Shown: positions 26,086-36,146, counted from the stretch's first letter. The stretch is DNA of 64,000 nt from Sedimentisphaerales bacterium (GCA_016930645.1 JAFGGH010000083.1:1-64000); one strand, 5' to 3'. Numbers and translations: made by a program. Notes: a model not told the origin generated them from the letters alone.

Positions 26086-29000
26086 TTACGGACAATAAGT
26101 AAGCCATTGCTGGCAGAAGATATCAAGGTCGGCCAAATCGACATCTCCGTCGCAGTCGAGGTCGCCGTTGTTATAGCCGCCGGCAGAACCTGACCAGAAC
26201 CAGTTTATAGCAAATTCAGCGTAATCGAGGAAGTTGACATTCGCGTCAAGATTGTAATTGGCACAGTCTGAGCATTCATTCGAGTCAGTGAACAGCATGA
26301 AAGACATATCCTCACTTTTTCCGGTTTGGTCGTAGAGTTCTATCCATTTTAATTCGCCCATATCCCGGTAACCCTGGACGGCGTCATCGTTAAAGACGTG
26401 GTCATGATTCGTCCAGCCCCAGAGGTATGGCGGATCTGCGGCTTCATAAATGGCCTGGACGCTCAGCCAGAAGACCTCGTTATAATTCGGCTGCTTGAAC
26501 CAGTTTTCTTCGGGCAGTCTTACCGAATACCTGAATACCGGCTCTGTAGAATAAGGAGAAGTACCTCCGTGAGCAGGGTGCGGGTGTTTATCGAAGCCGA
26601 CGAGAACCTCATCGACATCGTCGGTGGTGTACTCCCAGATTTCTTCGCCAGGGTGGCTGTAGGTATAACAGGGGTCGGCGCCTGCCGGTACGTCTGTCCA
26701 GAAGGTCAATTTAAACCTGTCGGGCTTTACCGGTAACTGCATAAACGTATCGCCGCATGCCTGGTAATTGTAGCCTAAGTACGAACCCCACCAGACGATT
26801 GCTGTAATTGGAGTACGTTTCAGGCATTGCCAGTCATCTGCAACGAGTTTTTCGTTAACAGGGTCCAGCATATTGAAGGTCGAATTTACATCTTCATAAT
26901 GCAACCAGTGACGAATACCCGTATAAAGCTGCTCCCACTTGATGTAATTCGGGTCGGTGTTAAGCTCAAATGCCAAATCGTAGCTTTCCTCGTACAAGGG
27001 GTCTTTAATCGGCTCAATAGAACATGGGTCCAGAGTTATACCCGGCACAAGCGTCCCATTGTATGGGAACCTTACAGCATCGTCCATCCAGTGCCATGGT
27101 CTTGTATGCCAACCCCAGGGGAATCCCACAGTAACGTTATCAGGATACACTGCTGCGATGCTCAGCCAGAAGACATTGTCGTTTGTATCTTCGGTGTATT
27201 GGTCCTGCCAGAAGTAATCATTTGGCTCGAGATACAGATTGTGCTGATAGATATCACCAATTTTTTCGATATCGTAACCGAAGCCTGACAAACCTTTTTG
27301 GTAATGTCGTTTAATTGTATCTCCGCTCAGGTTTGTATTGAAGATAGCAACCTGGTCGATTTTTCCCTCGAAAGGCAGATAACCACCCCAGCCGTATAAT
27401 CTTTTACCGATACCCAGATTATGGGTTGTTGAAGCAGGGCCCAAACCTAAACCCCAGCAGCTTGTTGGTTTAGCTGTGCCGTCAATGTAAAGTTTAATAT
27501 CAATACCGTCCCAGGTGGAGGCGACATGATGCCATTGATTGTCCCGAAGATCTACACTTACCACAGAGCAATCTTTGTTACCGGTTGCTCCGCCGTATAA
27601 TGAAAGCCTGAGATTTCCATCCGTAAGATAAAGTGTATATCCATACGATAAAGTTGCGGAACCGTCAAACTTGTCTACGATTGCATGATACTTATCGGTG
27701 CCGGTTGCTTTTATCCAGGCCTCGATGGTGAATGGGACTGTAATATCCAGGCTTGCCGAATGAGGAACTACTACTGCGTCACCGCCTGAATTCCATTGGC
27801 CGCCGCCGTGGAAATACAAAGCCGTACCTTCTTTTCCTGTAGTCCATGTTGCACCGGATATTGCGCCGTTATTACCGTTTGCTGAATCGCCTGCGATTGT
27901 TCCGGCCCCTTCGTTAAATTTCCAATAAGAAATTAACGAAGGTTCTGCTGTCTGGTTAGTGTCAACCTTAATTTGCCACAGCAATTTATCAGGGCGACTG
28001 AAGGTATCAGGATTGTAAGGATTTGGATCCGGTATATTGCTCCAGAATCCAATTTGCCATGCGTTTGGCTCCGGTAACGGAGGCTCATTTCCTTCCCAGT
28101 CAAGGAATGAGCCCCACCAATGAATGCTGGTAACAGGCATCGTACCAAGACAGCGGAAATCATCGGCAACCATAATCCAGTTTTGCTGGTCTAATTTATA
28201 AGAAAGCTCATCCCAGCCGCAATAAGATGGTACTTCCGAATCCGGGTCGGTTTCAATTGGAGGCTGAGACCATTTCGTGTGCGCCATCAACGGCTTAGAA
28301 TAATCTTCCGGCTCATTAGGTTCGTTCGTATCGGTGTAAATCGCAAAAGCCAAATCGATTGAATCAGGGTACAATTGGTGTGTCGGCGGGTAACGAAGCT
28401 CCATCCAGGGGCCAGGGTATGGCTCAATTCCCATGCCCCATACGGCGTCGTCATTCCAATGGTTGATGGATGTTTTCCAGCCGAACTTGGCGTATGGTGC
28501 GAACGGTTTGGCCTGAACATCAAGCCAGTAAATTATAGGTTCATTCGGTGTACCAAGCTGCTCGAAGGTTTCATTGCGGTCTATTGTAAACGTGTATTTC
28601 CAGCACACAGTGTCAGCGGGGAAGATGTAGTTTATAGGTGGATCCATCCAGCCTTCCTCGATTTGTTCACGCTCAATTTCCGCAGTGAACATACCCGGGT
28701 CAAAAACTTTGTACCACAGGGTATCTCTCGGTTTGCTCCACTGGTCAGGATTACAGGGATCACCAACCGGCATGTCATTGTGAATGCTTAAGGTGAATCT
28801 TACAAGATTGGGGTCGCCTTCAGGCAGTTCGTCATTTAACCATGAACCCCAGACAACTATCTTTGTAATATCACCTGTTGTATTACAATTAAAATCATCA
28901 GCGAGGAGCATCGGTTCGGTTGCGTTGACATCGATACCGGTTTCAGTCAGGTCGGGCTTTTGTTCCCATTTAATAATCGGCCCTGGTTCGTCGGGTTGAT

Positions 29001-30552
29001 TGGTGTCGGTAGTAATTACAAAGGCCATATCAACAGAATCGCCTTCGTATGGATGTCCTACACCAACCGGGTATCTCAGCTCCTGCCATGCATAAGGCGG
29101 GCTAAAGTTAGAAGCATGTACGGCATCATCGTTCCAGTGCTCTTCGGAAGTTTTCCAGCCGAATTTGCCCGGGTCGCTTTCCTGCGGGCCGCCGGTTGTC
29201 TCGACATAAATATCGAGCCAGTAAACAATCGGCTCTGCTTCTGTGCCTTCTTGTACGAATGCTTCACAGGGGTCGATGTAGATGTCGTACTTCCAAACCT
29301 GAGTATCACCGGTAGGAAATACAATTTGATTCTGTATGTCCCACCACCACTCGTGGTCCGGGTCGGGCAGTTCGTAATAGAGCGTTTCGTTAAAATCGTT
29401 ATCAAAGAAATCCATTTCCCAAAGTAACAGGTCTGGTTTTGAGTATGTGTTTTGAGGGTCCGTGCCTCCCGGACCTACAGGGTCGTCACTGTGTATGCTG
29501 AGGTGGATTCTTGTAATAGTTTCTTTCGCGTCGTACTTCCATGAACCCCAGAAGTGAACATCGGTAATCCGGCCTGTTGTAGTGCACTGGAAATCATCAG
29601 CCATAATTCTTGGGATTCCGTCGTTTCTATCGAGTCTTATGTCCATTCCGGCGGTACTAAGGTCTGGTTTTTGCTCCCATTTGACATATTGTGGTGATGG
29701 CGGTGCGGCCAGTGAGAAGGACCATCCGCCCCAGATGCCCCAGGAGTAAGATGAGCTCATTCCACGGAATTGCTCCCACCTGATAGTACCTGCGGGCGCC
29801 CAGGTATCGAGGCATCCATATTTTTTGGGTGTGCTGTCATCATAGCCGACTACGGTAACGAAATGGTCGGTACTTCCATCGCCGTCGCTGTCAACCAGAA
29901 AGACCATAGGTCTGTTGTTATCGATTTCATTGGTTAATACCGCCCAGGTAAGTGCTCCGGTTGACCATTGGTATTCTGTACAAGCCGGGGAGTGGCTTGA
30001 GTTTTGCTGATTCACATAGCCGGTAAAAGCCGGGCAGACGTCGCTTGACCAGCTCCATCCATAGTAATTGCTTCGCGTACTTTTGGATGTGTCCATATAG
30101 TCGGCGATACAGTCGTCTGTATGTGAATAGCCCCTTGCTATCCAGGCATCTGGCTGAAGTGTCGGAGGGCTGTCTATAGGCAAGGAATAATCTTCGTAAT
30201 GCAGATAAGGCGGAGCTGCGCCGGATGACGCTATTGCCTGGTTAACAGAAGCGGTTTGAGTATTAGCATCGCCCGGGATCAGGTCGTCATAACCGTGCGT
30301 GTCGTAGTAACCAACTACCATGCCTACCGCAGTTGGGCCGCAGCCATGTCGCCAGAGATAACCCGGTACTCCTGCGATTGTGTGTTGTACTCCGACTGGT
30401 ACCGGTACAGGCTCTTCGAGGGCTTTTTGTGTGTCTCTTTCTATTACTGCTGCCGGAGGTACAGGGCCGGTTGTACTTTGCTGCGGTTCGTCACCTTGTG
30501 CTGCACAGGCTGCAAATAATACAAATAAAATTGTAATTGATAGCTTTTTCAT
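26086..30552 (-). CDS. Large secreted protein: C39-like/papain-fold cysteine peptidase domain, four repeat domains ('KWEQKPD..DDF.C...I....WGS'), inserted LamG/concanavalin-like domain, C-terminal dockerin-like domain
   Basis: 'LWRHGCGPTAVGMVVGYYDTHGYDD' (Cys), 'DHFVTVVGYDDS' (His); LamG 'SLISYWKFNEGAGTIAGDSANGNNG...GKIDQVAIFN'; dockerin 'NLDANVNFLDYAEFAINWF...DLDCDGDVDLADLDIFCQQWL'. Start refined to the ATG at 30552 (SD ggagg). Confidence 0.87.
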   Translation of the reverse strand: MKKLSITILFVLFAACAAQGDEPQQSTTGPVPPAAVIERDTQKALEEPVPVPVGVQHTIAGVPGYLWRHGCGPTAVGMVVGYYDTHGYDDLIPGDANTQTASVNQAIASSGAAPPYLHYEDYSLPIDSPPTLQPDAWIARGYSHTDDCIADYMDTSKSTRSNYYGWSWSSDVCPAFTGYVNQQNSSHSPACTEYQWSTGALTWAVLTNEIDNNRPMVFLVDSDGDGSTDHFVTVVGYDDSTPKKYGCLDTWAPAGTIRWEQFRGMSSSYSWGIWGGWSFSLAAPPSPQYVKWEQKPDLSTAGMDIRLDRNDGIPRIMADDFQCTTTGRITDVHFWGSWKYDAKETITRIHLSIHSDDPVGPGGTDPQNTYSKPDLLLWEMDFFDNDFNETLYYELPDPDHEWWWDIQNQIVFPTGDTQVWKYDIYIDPCEAFVQEGTEAEPIVYWLDIYVETTGGPQESDPGKFGWKTSEEHWNDDAVHASNFSPPYAWQELRYPVGVGHPYEGDSVDMAFVITTDTNQPDEPGPIIKWEQKPDLTETGIDVNATEPMLLADDFNCNTTGDITKIVVWGSWLNDELPEGDPNLVRFTLSIHNDMPVGDPCNPDQWSKPRDTLWYKVFDPGMFTAEIEREQIEEGWMDPPINYIFPADTVCWKYTFTIDRNETFEQLGTPNEPIIYWLDVQAKPFAPYAKFGWKTSINHWNDDAVWGMGIEPYPGPWMELRYPPTHQLYPDSIDLAFAIYTDTNEPNEPEDYSKPLMAHTKWSQPPIETDPDSEVPSYCGWDELSYKLDQQNWIMVADDFRCLGTMPVTSIHWWGSFLDWEGNEPPLPEPNAWQIGFWSNIPDPNPYNPDTFSRPDKLLWQIKVDTNQTAEPSLISYWKFNEGAGTIAGDSANGNNGAISGATWTTGKEGTALYFHGGGQWNSGGDAVVVPHSASLDITVPFTIEAWIKATGTDKYHAIVDKFDGSATLSYGYTLYLTDGNLRLSLYGGATGNKDCSVVSVDLRDNQWHHVASTWDGIDIKLYIDGTAKPTSCWGLGLGPASTTHNLGIGKRLYGWGGYLPFEGKIDQVAIFNTNLSGDTIKRHYQKGLSGFGYDIEKIGDIYQHNLYLEPNDYFWQDQYTEDTNDNVFWLSIAAVYPDNVTVGFPWGWHTRPWHWMDDAVRFPYNGTLVPGITLDPCSIEPIKDPLYEESYDLAFELNTDPNYIKWEQLYTGIRHWLHYEDVNSTFNMLDPVNEKLVADDWQCLKRTPITAIVWWGSYLGYNYQACGDTFMQLPVKPDRFKLTFWTDVPAGADPCYTYSHPGEEIWEYTTDDVDEVLVGFDKHPHPAHGGTSPYSTEPVFRYSVRLPEENWFKQPNYNEVFWLSVQAIYEAADPPYLWGWTNHDHVFNDDAVQGYRDMGELKWIELYDQTGKSEDMSFMLFTDSNECSDCANYNLDANVNFLDYAEFAINWFWSGSAGGYNNGDLDCDGDVDLADLDIFCQQWLTYCP

Positions 30553-30848
30553 AATGTTTCCTCCAAAATTTATAGTATTAGAATTATCCCCTAAAAGCAT
30601 TTAACGAAATGTTAGTTGATGTGCTGAAATCCGGGTCATATAGTACCCTCATCGATAATCTTCCTTCAAACGAAAATAGTGTGGCAGTTTTTTTGATAAT
30701 GTCAAGTTAATTATTGAGTAAGTAAAGTTAAAAAATAGTTAAATTTAATTAACATTTATAAGTACAGAAAATCTCTAAGCTTATGAAAAAACCGGATTAA
30801 AAAATATATGTTTTTTAAATTTTGGGCTAATAGCCCTGTAATATAAAC

Positions 30849-32078
30849 TTATAGTTTTCGTTTTCTCAGCACAACAATAGAGCCGATACTTATTATGAGA
30901 AGCGTTGCAGGCTCCGGTGTGGAGTAAGAAAGCACATCACAGTACATTGCTGTTGTTAAAATATTGTCGTAATAAACAGCCCCTGCCCAGGAGCCGTTAG
31001 CATATTGATAGTTTACGAGATAATCCCAGTAATCTTGTGACCAGTTCCATTCGTCGTCTGGATCGAGCATTCCCTCAGAGCGCAGGTTTTGAATCCAGGT
31101 GTTGTCATCGATTCCAATGATGTCTTTCAGGCCCATGAATGCCGCCCATAGTGCGCCTGGATTTTGAAAGTTTCCATCAGTACCGCTGTATTGCCAGCGG
31201 CTGTTGATATAGCTCAGTGCCATCTGCACTTTGGTATCGTCTTCGGTGTAACCATTGAAATATTGTTCACTCAATAAAGCACCTGTTCGATAAACGTTGC
31301 TGCCTAAACTTCCGTTTCCCATATAAGCTGCGCCGCCGTCAGGCATTTGGATATAATTCATAAAATTATCCAGCTCGGAATGGACGAACTGCGGTATTGT
31401 AAGCCCCCATGAATCAGCTTCGAGCATGCCCATAATAGGCCAGGGTGTGCAGGATTGGTCTGTAGAGCCGGAATAATTTGCCCAGTATCTCCAGCCGCCT
31501 CGCATATAGGCGGCGACATTTTCGACCTGACCGAAAGCGAAGTAATCAACGACATCCTGTGCTACTTCGGCGTATGTTCGTCCCGCCATAGAACCGGTAG
31601 TAACAATAGCATCCGGAGTTCCGCTGCCGATTATCGCCATTAGTGACATACCTGTTGATTGTGTGTCTCTGCTGTTAGTGCCGCCCGGGATTAATTTTAT
31701 ACCGTAGCCATTACCGTTGATATCGGGGTCGCCGTAAGTCTGAGGGGAAATACTGACGGTTTGCGTTCTTGAGAAAAGGTAGTTGAGTCCTTTGCCGACG
31801 ACATCACCGTAATTTGTTTCGTTTAAGACAACGTCTGTGCCAGCATAATATCCGGCGTTTTGGAAGGCTTGTACGCATTGGCCTGTTGATACTCCGGTTC
31901 CTGCGCTGCTATACCAGGAGCCATCTCCATACTGTTGTTGCGCAAGATACTCCAGACCTGATTCGAGAGCGGTTTGCTTTTGCTGGCTGGTTGCGGCCAA
32001 AACCGACGAACCGATGAATGTTAAAAGAATAATGAGTGTGTATAATGATACTTTTGCAATCTTAGAAGCCGTGAACAT
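30849..32078 (-). CDS. Secreted prenyltransferase/squalene-cyclase-like alpha/alpha-toroid protein with a PEP-CTERM sorting signal
   Basis: 'ALESGLEYLAQQQYGDGSWYSSAGTGVSTGQCVQAF' repeats; C-term 'STPEPATLLIISIGSIVVLRKRKL'; N-terminal signal peptide. Confidence 0.85.
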   Translation of the reverse strand: MFTASKIAKVSLYTLIILLTFIGSSVLAATSQQKQTALESGLEYLAQQQYGDGSWYSSAGTGVSTGQCVQAFQNAGYYAGTDVVLNETNYGDVVGKGLNYLFSRTQTVSISPQTYGDPDINGNGYGIKLIPGGTNSRDTQSTGMSLMAIIGSGTPDAIVTTGSMAGRTYAEVAQDVVDYFAFGQVENVAAYMRGGWRYWANYSGSTDQSCTPWPIMGMLEADSWGLTIPQFVHSELDNFMNYIQMPDGGAAYMGNGSLGSNVYRTGALLSEQYFNGYTEDDTKVQMALSYINSRWQYSGTDGNFQNPGALWAAFMGLKDIIGIDDNTWIQNLRSEGMLDPDDEWNWSQDYWDYLVNYQYANGSWAGAVYYDNILTTAMYCDVLSYSTPEPATLLIISIGSIVVLRKRKL

Positions 32079-32139
32079 CTTTATCTCTCCTCTTATTGAA
32101 AAAATGAATCACGTTAGATGATTTAGAAAAATACCACAC

Positions 32140-32208
32140 TTAAATTGTTATAAGGGATAGTGTTAGAATAGCCTCCTTCCGACTACTTGGTATTTTACTT
32201 TTCATCAT
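32140..32208 (-). other. Possible leader micro-ORF (22 aa, MMKSKIPSSRKEAILTLSLITI) upstream of the PEP-CTERM gene
   Basis: ATGATGAAAAGTAAAATA preceded by a GAGAGAGAG purine tract; ends 62 nt upstream of the PEP-CTERM gene start. Confidence 0.3.
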
Positions 32209-32387
32209 AACTCTCTCTCTTCTGCCAGGTAAATAAACAAAAACCTGACTATAATAACCATTTTATGTTACTATAAACTTCTGTCAAGAAAATTTAATTA
32301 TTTTTCATAAAATAATACCCGGATGCAAATTCATAAGGAATGCTATGTCTATATCAGAGTATAGCTTATATGAGCATGTTGAATTAG

Positions 32388-32804
32388 TTAATCGCCATAG
32401 GCACTCTCAGGGTCATAGGTTTTTTCGGCGATAAATTCCAATTTTTCGGAATTCTCTATTTTAACAGCGCGGTAGAAGCAGGATTGATATCCCACGTGAC
32501 ACTGGCCCGCATCAACGCTCACTTTCAGAATCAGGCAGTCCTGGTCGCAGTCAACGAGTATCTGCCGCACTTTCTGGATATGGCCTGATTGCTCCCCTTT
32601 TTTCCAGAGCTTTTTTCGTGAGCGGCTGTAGTATGTAGCTATGCCGGTTCGGATAGTAGTATCGAGGGCCTCTTTATTCATATAAGCAACCATTAGGACT
32701 TCGGTCGTATTTACGTCCTGGGCAATTGCGGTTATCAAACCATTATCATCAAATTTTGGTGTGAAATTCGTACCGCTTTCGATTTCTTTTTTATCAGCAG
32801 ACAT
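32388..32804 (-). CDS. hisI: Phosphoribosyl-AMP cyclohydrolase
   Basis: 'VLMVAYMNKEALDTTIRTGIATYYSRSRKKLWKKGEQSGHIQKVRQILVDCDQDCLILKV' signature. Start refined to the ATG at 32804 (SD aaagga). Confidence 0.95.
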   Translation of the reverse strand: MSADKKEIESGTNFTPKFDDNGLITAIAQDVNTTEVLMVAYMNKEALDTTIRTGIATYYSRSRKKLWKKGEQSGHIQKVRQILVDCDQDCLILKVSVDAGQCHVGYQSCFYRAVKIENSEKLEFIAEKTYDPESAYGD

Positions 32805-32903
32805 TGTATTGTTTCCTTTTATGGTTTTTAATTTTCTTTGCATTTGGCTAATTTAACGTGTATTATCTTCGTCTACAAGTATTTTTCAATAAGGAACAGG
32901 CTA

Positions 32904-33965
32904 TTGTTTAAGTCAAAGAGAGGTAAGTTCATATCTTATATCCTGCGTTTTGCGGTAGCAGGCGGCGCACTATATTTACTGTTTAGAAATCAAGACCCTG
33001 TAGAAACAGCCAAGCGGCTTATAGATATTAGCCCGCTGATTATATTTGCAGCTTTTTGCACCTGGCTGGCAAGCCAGGCAATATTTGTTTCAAGATGGCT
33101 TTTATTATTGCGCGTTCAATCGATAAAAATCAGCTATTGGGTAGCGTTCAGACTGCATCTTTTAGGTATTTTTTATAATATTTGCCTGCCAAGTGCCGTT
33201 GGTGGTGATTTTATTCGAGCTGGATACGTAACCACTCATACCGATAAGAAAATCGAGGCTGCCCTGAGTGTTTTTGTCGACCGGTTTGTCGGTGTAACAA
33301 GTATGATACTAATGGCTGGAATTTGCTATTTTTTTATACCAATAAAAGGGCAGGTACCGGCCACGTCAGAACAGGTTGAACAAAAACAGGATTTATTTAC
33401 TGTACTACAAAATTACTGGTGGCTTGGAGCGATAATTTTGGGGGTGATTATATTAGTTATTGCAGCCTTTTTAATTAACGCAAAATGGAGAAGATTGCTT
33501 TTTAAGGCATTATTCTTCTTATGGCATAAAGGTTTAATCATATTGAAAAGAATACACAGAGCGATGCTGATTTACGGAAATCATAAGATTGCATTTATTT
33601 TTGCATATTTTCTTTCTTTTGCCTGTCAGGGTATTTTTATAATCGGGATGTGGTTAGTTGGAAGGGATTTGGGCATAGATTGTCCCGCCAAATATTATTT
33701 TGTGTTCTTCCCGATAGCCTGGATGGTTGGTGTTATACCGATAAGTGTAGGTGGAATAGGTGTTTGGGAGGGAGTTTTGATATTTTTCTTCGTATCAGTT
33801 TCAGTGGGTCTGGATAAAGATATCATCACCACGAAAGCGAATGATTTGGCATTATTTCATCGTGCGTTGTGGCTTTTTGGTTCTTTACCGGGGATTGTTA
33901 TACATCTTTGCGGAGCTCATTTACCTAAAGACTTTTCTGTTGACTACAGCGAAGTTGAGAGTTAG
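32904..33965 (+). CDS. Lysylphosphatidylglycerol synthase TM region / UPF0104-type flippase-like membrane protein
   Basis: Multi-TM; 'ISYWVAFRLHLLGIFYNICLPSAVGGDFIRAGYV', 'GVIPISVGGIGVWEGVLIFFF'. Start refined to the TTG at 32904 behind aaggaa. Confidence 0.87.
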   Translation: MFKSKRGKFISYILRFAVAGGALYLLFRNQDPVETAKRLIDISPLIIFAAFCTWLASQAIFVSRWLLLLRVQSIKISYWVAFRLHLLGIFYNICLPSAVGGDFIRAGYVTTHTDKKIEAALSVFVDRFVGVTSMILMAGICYFFIPIKGQVPATSEQVEQKQDLFTVLQNYWWLGAIILGVIILVIAAFLINAKWRRLLFKALFFLWHKGLIILKRIHRAMLIYGNHKIAFIFAYFLSFACQGIFIIGMWLVGRDLGIDCPAKYYFVFFPIAWMVGVIPISVGGIGVWEGVLIFFFVSVSVGLDKDIITTKANDLALFHRALWLFGSLPGIVIHLCGAHLPKDFSVDYSEVES

Positions 33966-34035
33966 TTTATGCAAATATAGTTAAGGCCTTAGGTTTATGC
34001 TTGTATAGCGTTTTTAGGCTGAAAAATGGCCTTTT

Positions 34036-34866
34036 TTGGAAGTTTTGTTGCAGCAAAGGATTGTTGTTAAAGATATGCGCCTGACAAGTGGTTTCAGAAG
34101 CTATTTTCTCCGCGGTTTAGCGGTATTATTGCCGACTATTCTGACCATCTGGATATTCGTTTGGGGCTTCAACTTCATCCAGGACAAGATCAGCAAACCC
34201 ATTAATAAAAGCATAGCATGGTTGGATGTACAGTTTGAAGATGGTAACTGGGAAGATGTAACTTATCGTGGCGAGAAAATCGAGCTTTGGACTGACGGCT
34301 GGCATTCTATAGCGGGATTTGTAATCGCTCTTATTGCGGTTTGCATTGTCGGAATGATTTTAGCAAGCGTGATTGGTCGCGGTCTTTGGCGATATATAGA
34401 AAAATTAATAATGAACCTTCCGTTTTTGAAGAGGGTATATCCTTACATTAAGCAGATTACGGATTTCGTACTGGTTCAGAATGCCCAGGAGTCTCTGTTT
34501 GTGCGTGTTGTTGCAATTCAGTATCCACGCAAGGGCATCTGGTCTCTCGGGCTGGTAACAGGCGAAGGTCTAACGGATGTAGCTGAATATATCAGAAGAG
34601 AATGTTTGACCGTTTTGATTCCGACATCGCCGACACCTTTTACGGGTTTTGTGATAATGATTCCCAAGAAAGACACAATCGAAATGAATATGACCATTGA
34701 AGAGGCTATGAGATTTATAATAAGCGCCGGCGTGATAATTCCATCAACAAATCTTGACAGGTATAAAAATATAAAATTGGCCGAATCTTCTGATACATCG
34801 GCAGATTTTGAAGACGACCCCGAAGAAGAGAACGAGCAGATAATAACAGAGCCGAGTGAACAATGA
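34036..34866 (+). CDS. DUF502 family membrane protein
   Basis: 'LRGLAVLLPTILTIWIFVWGF' and 'YPYIKQITDFVLVQNAQESLFVRVVAIQYPRKGIWSLGLVTG' patterns; true start may be the ATG at 34075. Confidence 0.87.
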   Translation: MEVLLQQRIVVKDMRLTSGFRSYFLRGLAVLLPTILTIWIFVWGFNFIQDKISKPINKSIAWLDVQFEDGNWEDVTYRGEKIELWTDGWHSIAGFVIALIAVCIVGMILASVIGRGLWRYIEKLIMNLPFLKRVYPYIKQITDFVLVQNAQESLFVRVVAIQYPRKGIWSLGLVTGEGLTDVAEYIRRECLTVLIPTSPTPFTGFVIMIPKKDTIEMNMTIEEAMRFIISAGVIIPSTNLDRYKNIKLAESSDTSADFEDDPEEENEQIITEPSEQ

Positions 34867-34894
34867 TAATTTTTTGTTATTAAGGAGGCTGATT

Positions 34895-35206
34895 TTGCTT
34901 TTTACAATTACGGGAAAACATATTGAAATTACTGAGGCTCTTAGGGCCCACGCAGAAGAAAAGACTTCCAAACTGCCGAGGTTTTACAACAGCATCAATC
35001 AGGTGGAGGTGATTATCGATGGCGGCAACGGTGGTAATGTCAGTGTTGAGGTTATCGCCCGCGGTGAACACCGCAATGTTTTTGTGGTTACAAAAAAGGG
35101 TGAAGATGCTTATAGCTGCATCGACATGGCGGTGCATAAACTTGAGAGACAGCTTAGAAAGAAGAAAGGAAAGGAACGTAACAACAAACATATACCCAGC
35201 CAGTAA
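34895..35206 (+). CDS. hpf: Ribosome hibernation promoting factor / RaiA family
   Basis: 'FTITGKHIEITEALRAHAEEKTSKLPRF...DAYSCIDMAVHKLERQLRKKKGK'. Start refined to the TTG at 34895 behind aaggagg. Confidence 0.9.
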   Translation: MLFTITGKHIEITEALRAHAEEKTSKLPRFYNSINQVEVIIDGGNGGNVSVEVIARGEHRNVFVVTKKGEDAYSCIDMAVHKLERQLRKKKGKERNNKHIPSQ

Positions 35207-35281
35207 CAGTTATTTGTTTTGTTGTAAAGGATGTTTTAGTGCGTCAGGAGTGTTCTTACATTTTTTGTTGAGGAAATATGG

Positions 35282-35755
35282 ATGGAATTAGCTGATTTTG
35301 TTTGCTTTGAAGCGACTGTTGCGAAGCTTAAATCGACGGACCGTAATAAGGTTATCGGCGAGTTGGTGGCGTCACTGGATAATGCAGGCAAGTTAGGCAA
35401 AAATAATGTTGTAAAGATAACCCGTGCTATAATACGAAGGGAAAACGAAGCGAGCACGGGTCTCGGTAAAGGAGTAGCGATTCCTCATGTGAAACATCCG
35501 GTGGTTACTGAGCCTGTTGCCGCTGTTGGACTAAGCACTGAAGAGATAGATTTTAAGTCACTTGATGAGCAGCCGGTATATTCTGTGATACTTCTTATCA
35601 GCCCGACAGATGACCCTGAAAAGCATTTAAGGGCGATGGAGTGTATAGTCGGCCATCTACAGAAAGAACAATTCAGAAATTTTTTGCGTCAGGCAGATTC
35701 GTCTGAATACATAGAGGATTTGTTCAGGGAAACAGGCGAAAATCCTGCGCTGTAA
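35282..35755 (+). CDS. PTS fructose/nitrogen-type IIA domain protein
   Basis: 'REN EASTGLGKGVAIPHVKHPVV' IIA active-site region with the phosphorylatable His. Confidence 0.9.
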   Translation: MELADFVCFEATVAKLKSTDRNKVIGELVASLDNAGKLGKNNVVKITRAIIRRENEASTGLGKGVAIPHVKHPVVTEPVAAVGLSTEEIDFKSLDEQPVYSVILLISPTDDPEKHLRAMECIVGHLQKEQFRNFLRQADSSEYIEDLFRETGENPAL

Positions 35756-35774
35756 ATGATAACGGGTATGAGAG

Positions 35775-36146
35775 TTGTATGATTGCCGGCAAGGGAAGGT
35801 TGTTATGCAGGCAGAGGAAGAGCAGTTGGGACAATGTGTTTATGAGAAAGAAGTAGAGATAAAAAATGCAGACGGGCTCCATATGCGTCCGGCGATGCAA
35901 TTTGTTGATATTGCAAGTAAGTTCGACTGCGATATAACCGTTAGTAACGGGCCGACAAGTGTTGACGGTAAAAGTATAATGCAAATGAGCATGTTAGCAG
36001 CTACAATCGGGACGAAACTGAGGATTTGCGCAGAAGGTGATGATGCGAAGGAGGCGATTGACGCTCTTACCGAGCTAATCGAGGTGAAGAAATTTGATGA
36101 GCCGGGACCGGATGAAAAAAACAGCAAAAGTGAGAGCAGTCATTAA
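35775..36146 (+). CDS. ptsH: HPr family phosphocarrier protein
   Basis: 'NADGLHMRPAMQFVDIASKF' active His and 'VDGKSIMQMSMLAATIG' Ser site; N-terminal extension. Confidence 0.92.
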   Translation: MYDCRQGKVVMQAEEEQLGQCVYEKEVEIKNADGLHMRPAMQFVDIASKFDCDITVSNGPTSVDGKSIMQMSMLAATIGTKLRICAEGDDAKEAIDALTELIEVKKFDEPGPDEKNSKSESSH

